Source of the DNA: Streptomyces noursei ATCC 11455
GTDB taxonomy: Bacteria > Actinomycetota > Actinomycetes > Streptomycetales > Streptomycetaceae
DNA length: 64,000 bases
Direction of reading: 5' to 3'
NCBI RefSeq assembly: GCF_001704275.1
Contig: NZ_CP011533.1
Location: 6,386,001 to 6,450,000 of the forward strand
The notes beneath the pieces are model-generated. The model was not told where the DNA came from and did not search any database. It saw only the letters and a program-made list of their open reading frames with translations. Positions within the stretch are counted from its first letter, which is position 1; the number at the start of each line of letters is the position of its first letter. Below, one piece after another: positions 27,737 to 36,763 of the stretch. The position numbers were made by a program, and so were the translations under genes.

Positions 27737-28909
27737 ATGCGGCACTTTGGGCATCTTCCGCCCGATGTTCGGAAGACGCTGTTCCATAAGGAGCCGGTGG
27801 AGTTCACCGCCGACTCCTCGGCCCGTACGCTCGCGGCCGCCCTCGGTGCCACGCTCTACAGCCCCGCCACCCGCCCCCGGCTCGCCGCCGACATCCGCAA
27901 GCAGGTCGCCCTCGGCGTCACGTCCATGGTGCTCTGCCTCGAAGACTCCATAGGTGATGGCGACGTGGCGGCCGGCGAGGAGAACCTCGTCCGGCAGTTC
28001 GCCCTGCTCGACGAGGCCGCCGACCGTGGCGAGGATCTGCCGCTGCTCTTCATCCGCGTCCGCGAACCGGCCCAGATCCCGGACCTGGTGGGCCGCCTGG
28101 GGCCGGCCGTGCGCAGGCTGTCCGGATTCGTACTTCCCAAGTTCACCGCCGAGCGCGGCGTGCCCTTCCTGGAGGCGCTGGCCGCCGCCGAATCCGCCTG
28201 CGGGCGGCGGCTGTTCGCGATGCCGGTCCTGGAGTCCCCGCAGCTGCTCCATCTGGAGAGCCGCGCCGCGACGCTGCAGGGCATCGCCCGCACCGTCGGC
28301 GGCTACCGCGACCGGGTGCTCGCCCTGCGCCTGGGCGTCACCGACTTCTGCTCCGCCTACGGCCTGCGCCGGGCCCCCGACATGACGGCCTACGACGTCC
28401 AGATCGTCGCCTCCGTGATCGCCGACGTGGTGAACGTCCTCGGCCGCGCGGACGGCACCGGCTTCACGGTCACCGGCCCGGTGTGGGAGTACTTCCGGCT
28501 GCACGAGCGGATGTTCAAGCCGCAGCTGCGACGCAGCCCGTTCCTGGGGTCGGCCGAGGAGCTCCGCACCAGCCTGATCGAGCACGCCATGGACGGCCTG
28601 CTGCGCGAGATCGAACTGGACCGCGCCAACGGCCTGACGGGCAAGACCTGCATCCACCCCTCGCACGTCGCCCCGGTGCACGCCCTGTCGGTCGTCAGCC
28701 ACGAGGAGTACAGCGACGCCACCGACATCCTGCGGCCGGAGCGCGGCGACGGCGGGGTGCTGCGCTCCTCGTACACCAACAAGATGAACGAGGTGAAGCC
28801 GCACCGCGCCTGGGCCGAGCGGACGCTGCTGCGCGCCGAGGTGTTCGGCGTGGCCCGCGAGGACATCGGCTTCGTGGAACTGCTCACCGCGAGCCTCCAA
28901 CCGGCCTGA
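27737..28909 (+). CDS. HpcH/HpaI aldolase / CitE-like lyase of the ter biosynthetic arm
   Basis: A 390-residue TIM-barrel enzyme. It opens MRHFGHLPPDVRKTLFHKEP and carries CitE/HpcH features: the metal-binding Glu in MVLCLEDSIGDGD, an Arg in FIRVREP, KFTAERG, and a second acidic site PVLESPQLLHLE; TGKTCIHPSHVAPVH lies near the C-terminus. Family members cleave or form C-C bonds of (acyl-CoA or free) acids. In ter systems it sits with PRTase, HAD and ATP-grasp genes, and comparative genomics has proposed synthesis of a nucleoside-like metabolite. It is the first gene of a three-gene operon (next start 58 bp on). The product is unknown. Confidence 0.88.
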   Translation: MRHFGHLPPDVRKTLFHKEPVEFTADSSARTLAAALGATLYSPATRPRLAADIRKQVALGVTSMVLCLEDSIGDGDVAAGEENLVRQFALLDEAADRGEDLPLLFIRVREPAQIPDLVGRLGPAVRRLSGFVLPKFTAERGVPFLEALAAAESACGRRLFAMPVLESPQLLHLESRAATLQGIARTVGGYRDRVLALRLGVTDFCSAYGLRRAPDMTAYDVQIVASVIADVVNVLGRADGTGFTVTGPVWEYFRLHERMFKPQLRRSPFLGSAEELRTSLIEHAMDGLLREIELDRANGLTGKTCIHPSHVAPVHALSVVSHEEYSDATDILRPERGDGGVLRSSYTNKMNEVKPHRAWAERTLLRAEVFGVAREDIGFVELLTASLQPA

Positions 28910-28967
28910 ACACCCCGTGGGACCAGCGCCGAGCACGACAGCGAGCACGACAGGCAAGAGCGACGAC

Positions 28968-31493
28968 ATGAACGACGGCATGGACGCAACGACGGAGGAG
29001 ACGCAGCACGTGGTGTGGACGGGAGAGTGGGTCGCCGGACGGCTCGGAGTCGCGCTGAGCGGCGGGGACGAGCTGCCGGAGCTGCTCGGGCTGGCGCTGC
29101 GGCGCAACCCCAGGCGCGCCCACCTGCTGGTCTCCAACGTGCTCGGCAAGCACGTACCGCAGCGCCCGGACGTGGTGCACGGCGCCGGCGTCGGGCTGGG
29201 CCGTCGGGTGCGCGCGCTGCTCGGCGACGCCGACGCCGCCCGCGCCGTCGTCCTCGGCTACGCCGAGACCGCGACCGGGCTGGGCCACTCGGTCGCCGAC
29301 GGGCTGGCGCTCGCGCCGTACCTGCACTCCACCCGCCGCCCGGTCCCGGGCGTCCCGCACGCCGCCGGCTTCGAGGAGGAGCACAGCCACGCCACCTCGC
29401 ACCTGCTGCTCCCCGAGGACCGCACCCTGCTCGCCGGCGACGGCCCCCTGGTCCTCGTCGACGACGAGTTCTCCACCGGGCGGACGGTGCTGAACACCAT
29501 CCGGGCGCTGCACGCCCGCTATCCGCGGACGCGGTACGTCGTCGTCGCCCTGGTGGACATGCGCTCCGCCGCCGACCGCGCACGACTGGCGGAGTTCGCC
29601 GCCGAACTGGGCGCCCGCGTGGACCTGGTCGCGCTGGCCGCCGGCGGCGTCCACCTGCCCGACGACGTCCTGGAGCGCGGCCGGGAACTGGTCGCCGCCC
29701 ACGAGGCACCGTCCGCGCTCCCCGGGAGCGACGCGGCCGCGCCCCCGCAGGCGGTGCGCGTCGACCTCGGCTGGCCCGCCGGACTGCCCGACGGCGGACG
29801 GCACGGCTTCACCCCGGCCCACCGCGCGCTCCTGGAGGAGCATCTGCCCGCCATGGCCGAGCGGCTCGCCGGGCACCTCGGCACCGCCCGCCGCATCCTC
29901 GTCCTCGGCAACGAGGAGCTGATGTACGCCCCGCTGCGCCTGGCCGGAGCCCTGGACGCGCACGTCGGCGGGACCGGCGCGACCGTCCGCTTCTCGACCA
30001 CCACCCGCTCGCCGGTGCTCGCCGTGGACGACCCCGGCTACGCCATCCGCACCCGGCTGGCGTTCCCCGCCCACGACCGCCCGGCGGACGGCCCGGGGGA
30101 GCGCTACGCCTACAACGTCGCCCCCGGCGGCGACCCGCGGCGCCGCTTCGACGCCGTCGTCGCGGTCGTCGACTCCGCCGGCGACCGGCCCGAACTGCAC
30201 GCCCCCGGCGGCCTCCTGGACCGGCTCGCCGGCCACACCGACCGGCTGCTGCTGGCCGTCGTCCCCGCCCACACCCCGCGCGGCGCGCTCCCCGGCCCGC
30301 TGCGCGACTCGCTCCCAGGCCCGCTGCGCGGCCCGGCGTTCTCCTCCTACGCCCCCGAGGAGGTCGGCTGGCTGCTCCAGGACCTGTCCGACGTCACGTT
30401 GGAGGCTCCCACCGAGGAGCGCGAGGAGGCGATCCAGCGCGGCGGCGCCCACTACGCCGAGTCGCTGCCGGTCGAGTACCAGCCCAGCGAGGAGTACCAG
30501 GAGCTGTTCCACGCCGCGCTGGACGCCTCCGCCGGCCGGATCGCCCGCGCCGTCGGGACGGTCACCGAGACCGTCCTCGCCGAGCGGGGCCCCCGCCCGG
30601 TCCTGGTCTCACTGGCCCGGGCCGGCACCCCCGTCGGCATCCTGATGCGCCGCTGGGCCGCGCACACCCGCGGCCTGGACCTGCCGCACTACGCCGTCTC
30701 CATCGTCCGCGGCCGGGGCATCGACACCACCGCCCTGCGCTGGCTGGCCGCCCACCACGACCCGGCGGACGTGGTGTTCGTGGACGGCTGGACGGGCAAG
30801 GGCGCGATCACCCGCGAACTCGCCGGCGCGCTGGCCGACTTCACCGAGTATCCCGGCTCCACGGCGTATCCCGGCTCCGCCGGGCGTCCCGGCTTCGACC
30901 CGCGGATCGCGGTGCTCGCCGACCCCGGCGGCTGCGTGACGACCTACGGCACCCGGGACGACTTCCTCATCCCGTCCGCCTGCCTGAACTCCACCGTCTC
31001 CGGGCTGGTCTCGCGCACCGTCCTCCGCGCCGACCTGGTCGGACCGGACGACTTCCACGGCGCCAAGTTCTACCGCGAACTGGCCGGCGCCGACCTGTCG
31101 GCGGAGTTCCTGGACACCGTCGCCGCCCGCTTCACCGAGGTCGCTGACGCGGTCGCCGACGACGTGCGGAAACTGGCCGCCGCCGACCGCACCCCGACCT
31201 GGGCGGGCTGGGCGGCCGTCGAGCGGATCAGTCAGGAGTACGGCATCCACGACATCAACCTCGTCAAGCCCGGCGTCGGCGAGACCACCCGGGTCCTGCT
31301 GCGCCGGGTGCCCTGGCGGATCCTCGCCCGGCGCGGCGCCGGCAGCGACCTCGACCACGTCCGCCTGCTGGCCGAACAGCGCGGCGTGCCCGTCGAGGAG
31401 GTCGACGAACTCCCGTACACCTGCGTCGGATTGATCCACCCCCGGTTCACCCGCGGGGCCACCGGCGCCGACGGCAAGGCGGTGGCCTGCTGA
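28968..31493 (+). CDS. four-module fusion: PRTase - TRSP - cysteine protease StiP - PELOTA RNA-binding
   Basis: An 841-residue fusion. Residues ~15-240 are a phosphoribosyltransferase with the PRPP loop VLVDDEFSTGRT (165-173) and an early GYAETATGLGHSVAD block. A TRSP domain follows (~255-440; GRRRILVLGNEELMYAPLRL-type core). Residues ~485-760 match the StiP family (QRGGAHYAESLPVEYQPSEE, SLARAGTPVGILMRRW, DGWTGKGAI), and the last ~70 residues a PELOTA-type RNA-binding domain (GVPVEEVDELPYTCVGLIHP). In many ter loci these are separate proteins. ATG 28968 was chosen for the AAGAG upstream; 28980 is possible. The stop overlaps the HAD start by one base, so translation is coupled. Confidence 0.85.
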   Translation: MNDGMDATTEETQHVVWTGEWVAGRLGVALSGGDELPELLGLALRRNPRRAHLLVSNVLGKHVPQRPDVVHGAGVGLGRRVRALLGDADAARAVVLGYAETATGLGHSVADGLALAPYLHSTRRPVPGVPHAAGFEEEHSHATSHLLLPEDRTLLAGDGPLVLVDDEFSTGRTVLNTIRALHARYPRTRYVVVALVDMRSAADRARLAEFAAELGARVDLVALAAGGVHLPDDVLERGRELVAAHEAPSALPGSDAAAPPQAVRVDLGWPAGLPDGGRHGFTPAHRALLEEHLPAMAERLAGHLGTARRILVLGNEELMYAPLRLAGALDAHVGGTGATVRFSTTTRSPVLAVDDPGYAIRTRLAFPAHDRPADGPGERYAYNVAPGGDPRRRFDAVVAVVDSAGDRPELHAPGGLLDRLAGHTDRLLLAVVPAHTPRGALPGPLRDSLPGPLRGPAFSSYAPEEVGWLLQDLSDVTLEAPTEEREEAIQRGGAHYAESLPVEYQPSEEYQELFHAALDASAGRIARAVGTVTETVLAERGPRPVLVSLARAGTPVGILMRRWAAHTRGLDLPHYAVSIVRGRGIDTTALRWLAAHHDPADVVFVDGWTGKGAITRELAGALADFTEYPGSTAYPGSAGRPGFDPRIAVLADPGGCVTTYGTRDDFLIPSACLNSTVSGLVSRTVLRADLVGPDDFHGAKFYRELAGADLSAEFLDTVAARFTEVADAVADDVRKLAAADRTPTWAGWAAVERISQEYGIHDINLVKPGVGETTRVLLRRVPWRILARRGAGSDLDHVRLLAEQRGVPVEEVDELPYTCVGLIHPRFTRGATGADGKAVAC

Positions 31494-32368
31494 TGACCGG
31501 CCGGCCCCTCGCCCACCACCACCCTTCCCCGGAAGCGCTGCGCGCTGCCCCTCTTTTGGTCGCCAGCGACCTCGACCGCACCCTGATCTACTCGGCCGCC
31601 GCGCTGTACCTCACCGGCCCCGACGCCGCGGCCCCCCGGCTGCTGTGCGTCGAGCTCTACGAGGGTCGGCCGCTCTCCTACCTGACCGAGACGGCCGCCG
31701 CGCTGCTCACCGAACTGGCCCGGCGCACCACCTTCGTACCGGCCACCACCCGCACCCGCGAGCAGTACCGGCGCATCCACCTCCCCGGCCCGCCGCCGGA
31801 GTTCGCGGTCTGCGCCAACGGCGGCCATCTGCTCGTCCGGGGCGAGTCCGACCCGGACTGGCAGCGCACCGTCGCCGCCCGGCTCGCCGCCCAGTGCGCG
31901 CCGCTCGACGAGATCCGCGCGCACCTGGTCCGCACCGCTGACCCGGCCTGGCTGCGCAGCGAGCGGACCGCCGAGGACCTCTTCGCCTACCTCGTCGTGG
32001 AACGGTCCCTGCTCCCGGAGACCTGGGTGAAGGACCTGGCCGCCTGGGCCGAACCGCGCGGCTGGACGGTGTCCCTCCAGGGCCGCAAGATCTACGCCGT
32101 TCCCCGGCCGCTCACCAAGAGCGCCGCGGTGGCCGAGGTGGCCCGCCGCACCGGCGCCACCGGGATCCTCGCGGCCGGCGACTCGCTGCTCGACACCGAC
32201 CTGCTGCTGGCCGCGGACCGCGGCTGGCGCCCGGGCCACGGCGAACTGGCCGACACCGGCTGGCGGGCCCCGCACGTCACCGCGCTCGACGAACGGGGAG
32301 TGGCCGCCGGCGAGATGATCGCCCGCGCCTTCCTGGACGGCGTCACGGCCCCGGGGCGAGCCTGGTGA
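31493..32368 (+). CDS. HAD family hydrolase of the ter biosynthetic arm
   Basis: A 291-residue HAD phosphatase. Motif I is ASDLDRTLIY (the DxD nucleophile and acid), motif II is Thr in VPATTRTREQYRR, motif III is Lys in PLTKSAAV and motif IV is AAGDSLLDTDLL. The cap lies between residues ~90 and 210, as in Cof/SPP-type HADs. It starts on the last base of the PRTase-StiP stop (TGATG), the tightest coupling in the cluster. The product is probably a dephosphorylated nucleoside- or sugar-like intermediate; the substrate is not known. Third and last gene of the operon. Confidence 0.88.
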   Translation: MTGRPLAHHHPSPEALRAAPLLVASDLDRTLIYSAAALYLTGPDAAAPRLLCVELYEGRPLSYLTETAAALLTELARRTTFVPATTRTREQYRRIHLPGPPPEFAVCANGGHLLVRGESDPDWQRTVAARLAAQCAPLDEIRAHLVRTADPAWLRSERTAEDLFAYLVVERSLLPETWVKDLAAWAEPRGWTVSLQGRKIYAVPRPLTKSAAVAEVARRTGATGILAAGDSLLDTDLLLAADRGWRPGHGELADTGWRAPHVTALDERGVAAGEMIARAFLDGVTAPGRAW

Positions 32369-32417
32369 CACCCCGCGGGTGCCCGCAATAGGCTGCCCGC
32401 GACTGGGAGGAGAGCCC

Positions 32418-33077
32418 ATGGCAGAGCCCAAGAGCGCACCGATCACCCCGGAGCTGTACGACTACGTGTTGGCGCACAACCCACCGCTGGACCCCGTACT
32501 GCAGGACCTCGCCGACCTCACCCGCGAGCGGTTCCCCGAGGCGGCCGGGATGCTGTCGGCACCCGAACAGGCGTCGCTGCTGGCCTTCCTGGTCCGTCTG
32601 ACCGGGGCCCGGCACGTCGTCGAGGTGGGCACGTTCACCGGCTTCGCGACCCTGGCCATGGCCCGGGCGCTGCCCGAAGGCGGGACGCTGACCGCCTGCG
32701 ACGTCTCCGAGGAGTGGACCGCCCACGGCCGGGACGCCTGGGCGAAGGCCGGCGTCGCGGACCGGATCCGGCTGCGGATCGCGCCCGCGCTGGAGACCCT
32801 CCGGGCGATGCCGGCCGAGCCGCACATCGACCTGGTCTACCTCGACGCCGACAAGAGCGGCTACATCGCGTACTGGGAGGAGCTGGTGCTGCGGCTGCGG
32901 CCCGGCGGCCTGCTGGTCGCGGACAACGTCCTGTTCCACGGCGCGGTCGTCGACCCCGCGGCCACCGGATCGGCCCTGGCGATCCGGGAGTTCAACGACC
33001 ACGTCCTGGCGGACACGCGCATGGAGGCCGTGCTGCTCACCGTGGCCGACGGGGTGACGCTGGCCCGCAAACGCTAG
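32418..33077 (+). CDS. SAM-dependent O-methyltransferase (CCoAOMT/COMT family)
   Basis: A 219-residue class I methyltransferase. The SAM-binding loop is VEVGTFTGFATLAMA, the metal- and substrate-binding aspartates are in YLDADKSGYIAYW and DNVLFHGAV, and the helical N-terminus (LDPVLQDLADLTRERFPEAA) fits caffeoyl-CoA-type O-methyltransferases. These act on catechol-like substrates with a divalent metal. The start is ATG 32418 with GGGAGGAGAG upstream. It follows the HAD gene by 49 bp and may be read through from the ter operon, but its own ribosome site and the GC-rich gap allow a separate promoter. Confidence 0.9.
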   Translation: MAEPKSAPITPELYDYVLAHNPPLDPVLQDLADLTRERFPEAAGMLSAPEQASLLAFLVRLTGARHVVEVGTFTGFATLAMARALPEGGTLTACDVSEEWTAHGRDAWAKAGVADRIRLRIAPALETLRAMPAEPHIDLVYLDADKSGYIAYWEELVLRLRPGGLLVADNVLFHGAVVDPAATGSALAIREFNDHVLADTRMEAVLLTVADGVTLARKR

Positions 33078-33113
33078 GGCCTGTCCGACGGGTCAGGGTC
33101 GGCAAGGCCGCGG

Positions 33114-33368
33114 TCAGCCGCAGCAGCCGCCCCCGCAGCAGCCTCCGCCGCCTCCTGCGCGCGGGGCGGCCGGCGCGGCCGCGGTCCCTTCCCCAAGGGC
33201 TCGGCTTCGCTCGACCAGGGGAGACCCCATCACGGCGACGGTGGAGAGCAGCTTCACGGTGTCCTGGTGGCCCTCCGGGCAGGCGGCCGGGGCGGACGAC
33301 TCGGCCATCGGCCGGTTCAGCTCGAAGGTGGTCCCACAGGGGCGGCAGCGGTATTCGTAACGGGGCAT
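33114..33368 (-). CDS. FmdB family zinc-ribbon protein
   Basis: An 84-residue protein starting MPRYEYRCRPCGTTFELNRP, the FmdB zinc ribbon with first Cys pair CRPC; the second knuckle is ACPEGHQD with one Cys and a His. The middle (VMGSPLVERSRALGEGTAAA) is encoded by a palindromic repeat (see 33188-33228) inserted in frame. The C-terminus is Gly/Cys rich (GGGGGCCGGGCCG) and could bind metal. FmdB proteins are regulators of unknown target. It is convergent with the O-methyltransferase gene (36-bp gap). Confidence 0.85.
   Translation of the reverse strand: MPRYEYRCRPCGTTFELNRPMAESSAPAACPEGHQDTVKLLSTVAVMGSPLVERSRALGEGTAAAPAAPRAGGGGGCCGGGCCG
33188..33228. repeat. Streptomyces-type dispersed palindromic repeat inside fmdB-like gene
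   Basis: The 41-bp unit starts CTTCCCCAAGGGCTCGGCTT and ends CCAGGGGAGACCCC. Its outer parts (CTTCCCC and GGGGAG) and the core (CTCGGCTTCGCTCGA) can pair into a hairpin. From memory this looks like a dispersed palindrome that occurs widely between genes in streptomycetes; here it lies in frame inside a coding region. Confidence 0.65.
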
Positions 33369-33450
33369 GGCCACAGATTACGGGGCACGGCCGCGGCGCG
33401 GGGGCGCCCGTCGGGTCCGGGCCGCCGGCCGGGCCCCGCCGCGCCCGCGG

Positions 33451-34452
33451 TCAGCGCACCACGGTGCCCGGCGGCGCGCCCAGCAGGGACAGCTCCGCGC
33501 GGGTCGGCGCGCCTTCCCAGTCGCCCCGGGAGGCGGCGGCGAACGCGCCGGTGGTGGCCGCCCGCGCCAGCCGCCCGGCGAGGTCCGCGCCGTCCAGCAG
33601 CGCCGAGAGGTACCCCGCCACGAAGGCGTCGCCGGCGCCCACCGGGTCCACCGCCCGGACGGGGACGGCGGGTTGGTGGTGCGGGCCGTCCGCGCCGGTG
33701 AACGCCGTCGCGCCGTCCGCGCCGTGCGTCAGCACCACCTCGCGGACGCCCAGGGCCAGCAGCCGGGCGGCGTCCTCGGCGGGGTCGCCGGCCGGCCCCG
33801 GCAGACACAGCGGCAGCTCGTCGCCGGAGGCGATCAGCACGTCCACGGAGGGCAGCCAGCCGCGCAGCACCTCGGCGGCCTCGTCCGCGGTCCACAGCCG
33901 GGCCCGGAAATTGACGTCCAGGCAGACCAGCGTGGAGTGCCGGCGGGCCAGTCGGAGGGCGTGCCCGGCCATCGCGCGTGCCGCGGGGCCCAGCGCCGGG
34001 GTGATGCCGGTCAGGTGCAGCACCCGCGGCGGTGCGGTGGCGAAGACCCGCTCCACGGCGGCCGGTGCGGGCCGGGAACCGGCCGAGCCGGTGCGGTAGT
34101 AGTGCACCCGGGTGACCTCCGGCAGCCGCGGCTCGAAGAGCAGCAGACCGGTCGGCGCCGTGTCGTCCCGGGTGGCGCCGGACACCTCGACGCCCTCGGC
34201 CCGCAGCGTCCGCAGCACCAGTTCCCCCGCCTCGTCCGCGCCGACCGCACCGGTCCAGTGCACGCGATGGCCGAGCCGGGCCAGGCCGATCGCGACGTTG
34301 CTCTCCGCGCCGGCGACCGAGACCCGCAGGGTGCCGCCGAGCTTCAAAGGGCCGTCGCCGCGCAGCGCCACCATGGTCTCCCCGAAGGTGAGCACGTCGG
34401 GTCCGGCGGGCCCGTCCGGTGTCCCGGTGCCGTCCTGTGCGGTGGCGTCCAC
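33451..34452 (-). CDS. PfkB family sugar kinase, probably 2-keto-3-deoxy-sugar-acid kinase
   Basis: A 333-residue ribokinase-family kinase. The N-terminal signature is LTFGETMVALRGDGPLKLGG and the C-terminal one DPVGAGDAFVAGYLSALLDG, whose GAGD Asp is the catalytic base. The early sequence FGETMVALRG is typical of 2-keto-3-deoxygluconate kinases. GTG 34452 has GGGGAGG five bases upstream. It lies 101 bp downstream of a galactonate-type dehydratase on the same strand; together they would turn a sugar acid into 2-keto-3-deoxy-6-phospho-sugar acid. The exact sugar isomer cannot be told. Confidence 0.86.
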   Translation of the reverse strand: MDATAQDGTGTPDGPAGPDVLTFGETMVALRGDGPLKLGGTLRVSVAGAESNVAIGLARLGHRVHWTGAVGADEAGELVLRTLRAEGVEVSGATRDDTAPTGLLLFEPRLPEVTRVHYYRTGSAGSRPAPAAVERVFATAPPRVLHLTGITPALGPAARAMAGHALRLARRHSTLVCLDVNFRARLWTADEAAEVLRGWLPSVDVLIASGDELPLCLPGPAGDPAEDAARLLALGVREVVLTHGADGATAFTGADGPHHQPAVPVRAVDPVGAGDAFVAGYLSALLDGADLAGRLARAATTGAFAAASRGDWEGAPTRAELSLLGAPPGTVVR

Positions 34453-34553
34453 GTGTCCTCCCCTGGGGCGTGCGAACGGTGCGTCGGCGCCACCCTGCCA
34501 CGCGGCGCGCCGACGGACGGCGTCGCCCCGTATCGCCGCCGTCCGGGCGCCCG

Positions 34554-35714
34554 TCACCATTCGGCGAACGCGCCGTCCTCGTGCCGCCAGACCGGGTTCC
34601 GCCAGGTGTGGCCGCCCGCCGCGTCCGCCGCCCGGACGGCCGCCTCGTCCACCTCCACCCCGAGCCCCGGCCGGTCGGTCCGCAGCAGCGCGCCGCGGTC
34701 GAAGCGGAACGGCGCGGAGTCCACGACGTAGTCCAGCAGCTCGGCGCCCCGGTGGTAGTGGATGCCCAGGGACTGCTCCTGGATGAGGAAGTTCGGGGTG
34801 GTGAACGCCACTTGGAGGCTGGCGGCGAGGGCGACCGGGCCGAGCGGGCAGTGCGGGGCGAGATGGGCCCCGTAGGTCTCCGCCAGGGCGGCGATCCGGC
34901 GCAGTTCGGAGATCCCGCCGGCGTGCGAGACGTCGGGTTGCACCACCGCGACCCCGGCCTGGAGCGGAGCCAGGAACTCACGGCGGGTGTAGAGACGTTC
35001 ACCGAGTGCGAGCGGAACGCCGGACGCGGCGACGAGGCCGGGGAGGGCCTCCGCCTGCTCGGGGAGGACGGGCTCCTCGGCGAACAGCGGCGCGTACTCC
35101 GCCAGCAACGGCAGCAGCCTGCGGGCATTGGAGGGGGAGACGCGGCCATGGAAATCGAGGGCGAAGTCCCGCTCGTCGCCGAGGACTTCACGGGCGGTCT
35201 CGGCGCGCCGCAGGCAGGCGCGCACCTCCGCCCGGGTCGCCAGCGGGGACATCCGCCCGCAGCCGTTCATCTTCACGGCGGTGAAGCCTGCCTCGATCTG
35301 CGCGGCCAGTGCGTCCCGGATCTCCGCCGGCTCGTCGCCACCGACCCAGGCATAGGCCCGCACCCGATCGCGCACCGGCCCGCCCAGCAACTGGTGGACG
35401 GGGAGCCCGCAGCGCTTCCCCTTGATGTCCCACAGCGCCTGGTCCAGGCCGGCGACGGCGGAGGAGAGCACCGGGCCGCCCCGGTAGAAGCCCCCCTTGG
35501 TCATCACCTGCCAGTGGTCCTCGATGCGCGCCGGATCCTGCCCGAGGAGGTGTTCCGCCAGCACCGCCACGGCCGCCCGGACCGGCTCGGCCCGCCCCTC
35601 GACCACCGGCTCGCCCCAGCCCACGACGCCGTCGTCGGTCTCCACCCGGACGAACAGCCAGCGCGGCGGGGCGAGGAAGGTCTCGATGCGGGTGATCTCC
35701 GGGGATCCGGCCAT
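34554..35714 (-). CDS. galactonate dehydratase-type enolase superfamily enzyme (DgoD-like)
   Basis: A 386-residue mandelate-racemase/muconate-lactonising-type enzyme. It starts ITRIETFLAPPRWLFVRVET with the GWGEPVVEG capping region. The metal ligands are Asp in FALDFHGRVS, Glu in LFAEEPVLPEQ and Glu in LALGERLYTR; a His in LAPHCPLGPV is catalytic in DgoD. The FHG-EEP-GER pattern and length (DgoD is ~382) support D-galactonate dehydratase or a close sugar-acid dehydratase. ATG 35714. The GntR regulator gene ends 127 bp upstream on the same strand. Confidence 0.88.
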   Translation of the reverse strand: MAGSPEITRIETFLAPPRWLFVRVETDDGVVGWGEPVVEGRAEPVRAAVAVLAEHLLGQDPARIEDHWQVMTKGGFYRGGPVLSSAVAGLDQALWDIKGKRCGLPVHQLLGGPVRDRVRAYAWVGGDEPAEIRDALAAQIEAGFTAVKMNGCGRMSPLATRAEVRACLRRAETAREVLGDERDFALDFHGRVSPSNARRLLPLLAEYAPLFAEEPVLPEQAEALPGLVAASGVPLALGERLYTRREFLAPLQAGVAVVQPDVSHAGGISELRRIAALAETYGAHLAPHCPLGPVALAASLQVAFTTPNFLIQEQSLGIHYHRGAELLDYVVDSAPFRFDRGALLRTDRPGLGVEVDEAAVRAADAAGGHTWRNPVWRHEDGAFAEW

Positions 35715-35841
35715 GGCGCGGGGACCGTCCTTCCGTCGCGGGTGTCCGTCGAGGAGAGGCGCCCGCCCCTCCCTACGACTCGCCTCTACCCTCGCCCGGC
35801 GTCCCCGGCCCCTCGCCGACCGCCCTTGCCCCGGTCCCGCG

Positions 35842-36546
35842 CTACGGATGCTCGCGCGCCGACTTGTCGAGCAGCTCCAGCATCGCCATGTACGCCCCGT
35901 CCAGGTCCCGGTCCCGGACGGCCTCGGCCACCGCCGCATGGACGCCGTACGGATGCTCGAAGGCGTCGCCGGAGGCGTACACCTGCCGGCCGCGCTGGAT
36001 GATCACGGGCACGATCACCCGGTGCATCTGCGCGTAGAAGCGGTTGTTGGAGGCGAGCAGCATCGCGGTGTGGAAGGAGGCGTCGGCGCGCACGAGCAGC
36101 ACGGGATCCTCCTCGGTCGCCGACATCGCGGTCAACGCGGCGTTCAGGGCGTCCAGGTCGTCGTCGGTACGGCGCTCGGCGGCCAGGGCGGCCGCCGCGG
36201 GCTCGATGGACCGGCGGAGTTCGAGCATGTCGGCGAAGAAGTCGGACGAGGCGCCGGCCGCCAGCTTCCAGCGCAGCACGTCGGAGTCGAGGAGGTTCCA
36301 CTCCTCCCGGGGCCGCACATAGGTGCCGTGGTTCTGGCGGGTGGCGAGCAGGCCCTTGGTGGTCAGCACCTTCACCGCCTCGCGCAGCACGGTCTGGCTG
36401 ACGTCCAGCTCCGCCATCACCTCCGGCAGGGCCAGGACGTCGCCCTCGCCGTAGCTGCCCTCGAAGATCCGCTTGGCGAGCGCCTCGACGGCCGCTCCGT
36501 GCGGCCCGTGCCCCGCCTGCGACGCCGGATTGCCCAACTGCCCCAT
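35842..36546 (-). CDS. GntR/FadR family regulator of the sugar-acid genes
   Basis: A 234-residue regulator. The winged helix is at residues ~12-72 (AVEALAKRIFEGSYGEGDVL, PEVMAELDVSQTVLREAVK, GLLATRQNHGTYVRP). The C-terminal FCD domain has metal/ligand residues in RADASFHTAMLLASNN and YGVHAAVAEAV, the His pattern of FadR-type sensors. ATG 36546 was preferred to a start four codons upstream because GGGAG lies six bases before it. Its place upstream of the dehydratase and kinase suggests it senses the sugar acid or its keto-deoxy product, as DgoR does. Confidence 0.9.
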   Translation of the reverse strand: MGQLGNPASQAGHGPHGAAVEALAKRIFEGSYGEGDVLALPEVMAELDVSQTVLREAVKVLTTKGLLATRQNHGTYVRPREEWNLLDSDVLRWKLAAGASSDFFADMLELRRSIEPAAAALAAERRTDDDLDALNAALTAMSATEEDPVLLVRADASFHTAMLLASNNRFYAQMHRVIVPVIIQRGRQVYASGDAFEHPYGVHAAVAEAVRDRDLDGAYMAMLELLDKSAREHP

Positions 36547-36763
36547 GGTCGCTCCCACATGCCCGGTACTCCCGGGAACCCGTACTCCGCGTGCCGGTCG
36601 GTGCTCCCGTCGGTCGCCGGTCGGCCCGCCCCACAGCCGTCAGGGCGTACCGAGCACTCGACCCCGCCTCGGTGCGCCCTGAAATCCCGCCGTCCGACTC
36701 ACCACTGCTTGCCGTTCCGTTCCCGTCGTCCCCTCACAGCTCCTCGGCTCACAGCGCCTCGGC

